Of a stretch of 64,000 nucleotides of DNA, positions 63,056 to 64,000 are shown in pieces (within the stretch, counting starts at the first letter, position 1; the number at the start of each line of letters is the position of its first letter). Both the position numbers and the translations under genes were made by a program. A model generated the notes under the pieces. That model searched no databases, was not told the origin of the DNA, and was given only the letters and a program-made list of their open reading frames with translations. The DNA is from Solen grandis (Eukaryota; Mollusca; Bivalvia; Adapedonta; Solenidae): contig CM037781.1 in NCBI GenBank assembly GCA_021229015.1, forward strand, positions 35,322,759-35,386,758. The letters run 5' to 3'.

Positions 63056-64000
63056 TTGATTATTTTTTTATCCATGTTAATGTAGGAAAAATAATTTTCT
63101 AGAAACATTGCTAGAATAGGGATAGCAAGCTGAGACTTAAAGCAATGTCTGTCTGAACAAGTTTTCCAGTATTTATTCATATTACTGATAGGTAGGGAAC
63201 ACTTCAGATTCTGATCATGGGCTTTACTGTAGTTTAATTCAAATTTGGGTCAAACAATAGATAAAAAGACACATTTCGAAATATTAAGTAGCTTGGGGTC
63301 ATGCAGACAATCCTGAATGTATAAGTGGACAAATTGTGTTTGTCATGGAGTCCCCTGGACCCTTATCAGGGTCTCATTGTTTTCAGTTTTTAAAGATTTT
63401 GACTTGAAAGGAGGGTGTGACAAGTGTGATATTGTAGCTGAAAGTGACTGAAGTCCCCAAATGACTGAAATACCGTAAGTGGAACAATAAACCCACTCAA
63501 ACAGAATTTGAAAGGTTTTTTTTTTTTTTTTTGGCACTGTTTTTGACCTCTGATAAACAGTTACTGTATGTTTTTATTCTCATTACCTACTAGTATCAGT
63601 TAAATGTAGTGAGACTAGGTCTAAAGTTACATAAGCCAGATTTAGTTATATATTTGGATTTTTATCGTCTAGAAAGTAAGTATTGTGTTTTATTTGAAAA
63701 AAAATATGATGAAAGTAAATGAAAATAAATGAAAAACAAAAAAAGTAATTTGTAAAATTTCCTTCTGTTTACTGCTATTCAGGGACTCTATACATACGCA
63801 TAGAGTCCGTATCACATGCAACAGATTGAATATACTGGCAAAACATGCATCGTTAAAAACAGGATAAAAACAATAATTAAGCATTTGTGAAAGATGTCAC
63901 TTGAGTTTTGAATATCTCTAGTGACTCAGCTGAAGCTGTTGCTCCAGTGATGGTGTTTACGAAAAATGACCTATTTCTACATTTGTTGTGCAGAAGCATG
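63056..64000. other. No gene recognised; SINE family A tail remnant
   Basis: CCCCAAATGACTGAAATACC at about 63,455 and GGAACAATAAACCCACTCAA match a family A 3' end. The remainder is AT-rich with a poly(T) run at about 63,517-63,532. Confidence 0.45.

Overview
This is eukaryotic, AT-rich, intron-rich DNA with typical animal GT-AG splice sites and several families of tRNA-derived SINEs, palindromic MITEs and tandem-cored elements. The repeat style and gene content suggest a lophotrochozoan, most likely a bivalve mollusc (inference; no species is claimed). Most of the window is intron, intergenic DNA and repeats. Almost none of the long open frames are genes; the real genes are split into short exons.

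Layout. At 1879-2086 (minus) there is a candidate first coding exon with a signal peptide and a Cys-rich start, ending in a splice donor. From 2.1 to 10.8 kb I see no gene, only a 71-bp tandem array (3.47-4.16 kb), two SINEs head to tail (6.66-7.24 kb) and microsatellites. From 39,220 down to 10,799 (minus) lies a polycystin-1-like gene, 21 recognised exons and about 1,680 codons: REJ-type ectodomain, degenerate GPS, TM1, PLAT/LH2, TM2-6, polycystin extracellular domain and PKD channel (TM7-11), then a short cytoplasmic tail. From 43,474 to 56,008 (plus) lies NOSTRIN, 13 exons and about 436 codons: F-BAR, HR1-like coiled coil, acidic linker, C-terminal SH3 and stop. The 56-64 kb stretch holds its 3' UTR and repeats.

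The two main genes point away from each other across a 100-N assembly gap (41,736-41,835), and both lack their 5' exons, so the gap probably hides a real stretch of DNA. The polycystin gene has one apparent 1-base frameshift near 22,462 in a transmembrane exon. Its exons otherwise join in phase, except for one unresolved junction between 29,953 and 28,462.

The most unusual signals are structural. (1) Four sequence-unrelated repeat families share one plan: an ACAAGAG-type start, a small 5' hairpin, a subterminal inverted repeat, usually a tandem core of about 144-168 bp units, a GGACG-rich tract and a 3' hairpin followed by TAAAA or similar. This resembles pearl/Helentron-type non-autonomous elements. 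(2) Minisatellites sit exactly at splice sites; in NOSTRIN the real 5' splice site with its exon end is repeated 11 more times inside the intron. (3) A TTAA-ended MITE family carries a 67-nt hairpin core identical between two copies 17 kb apart.
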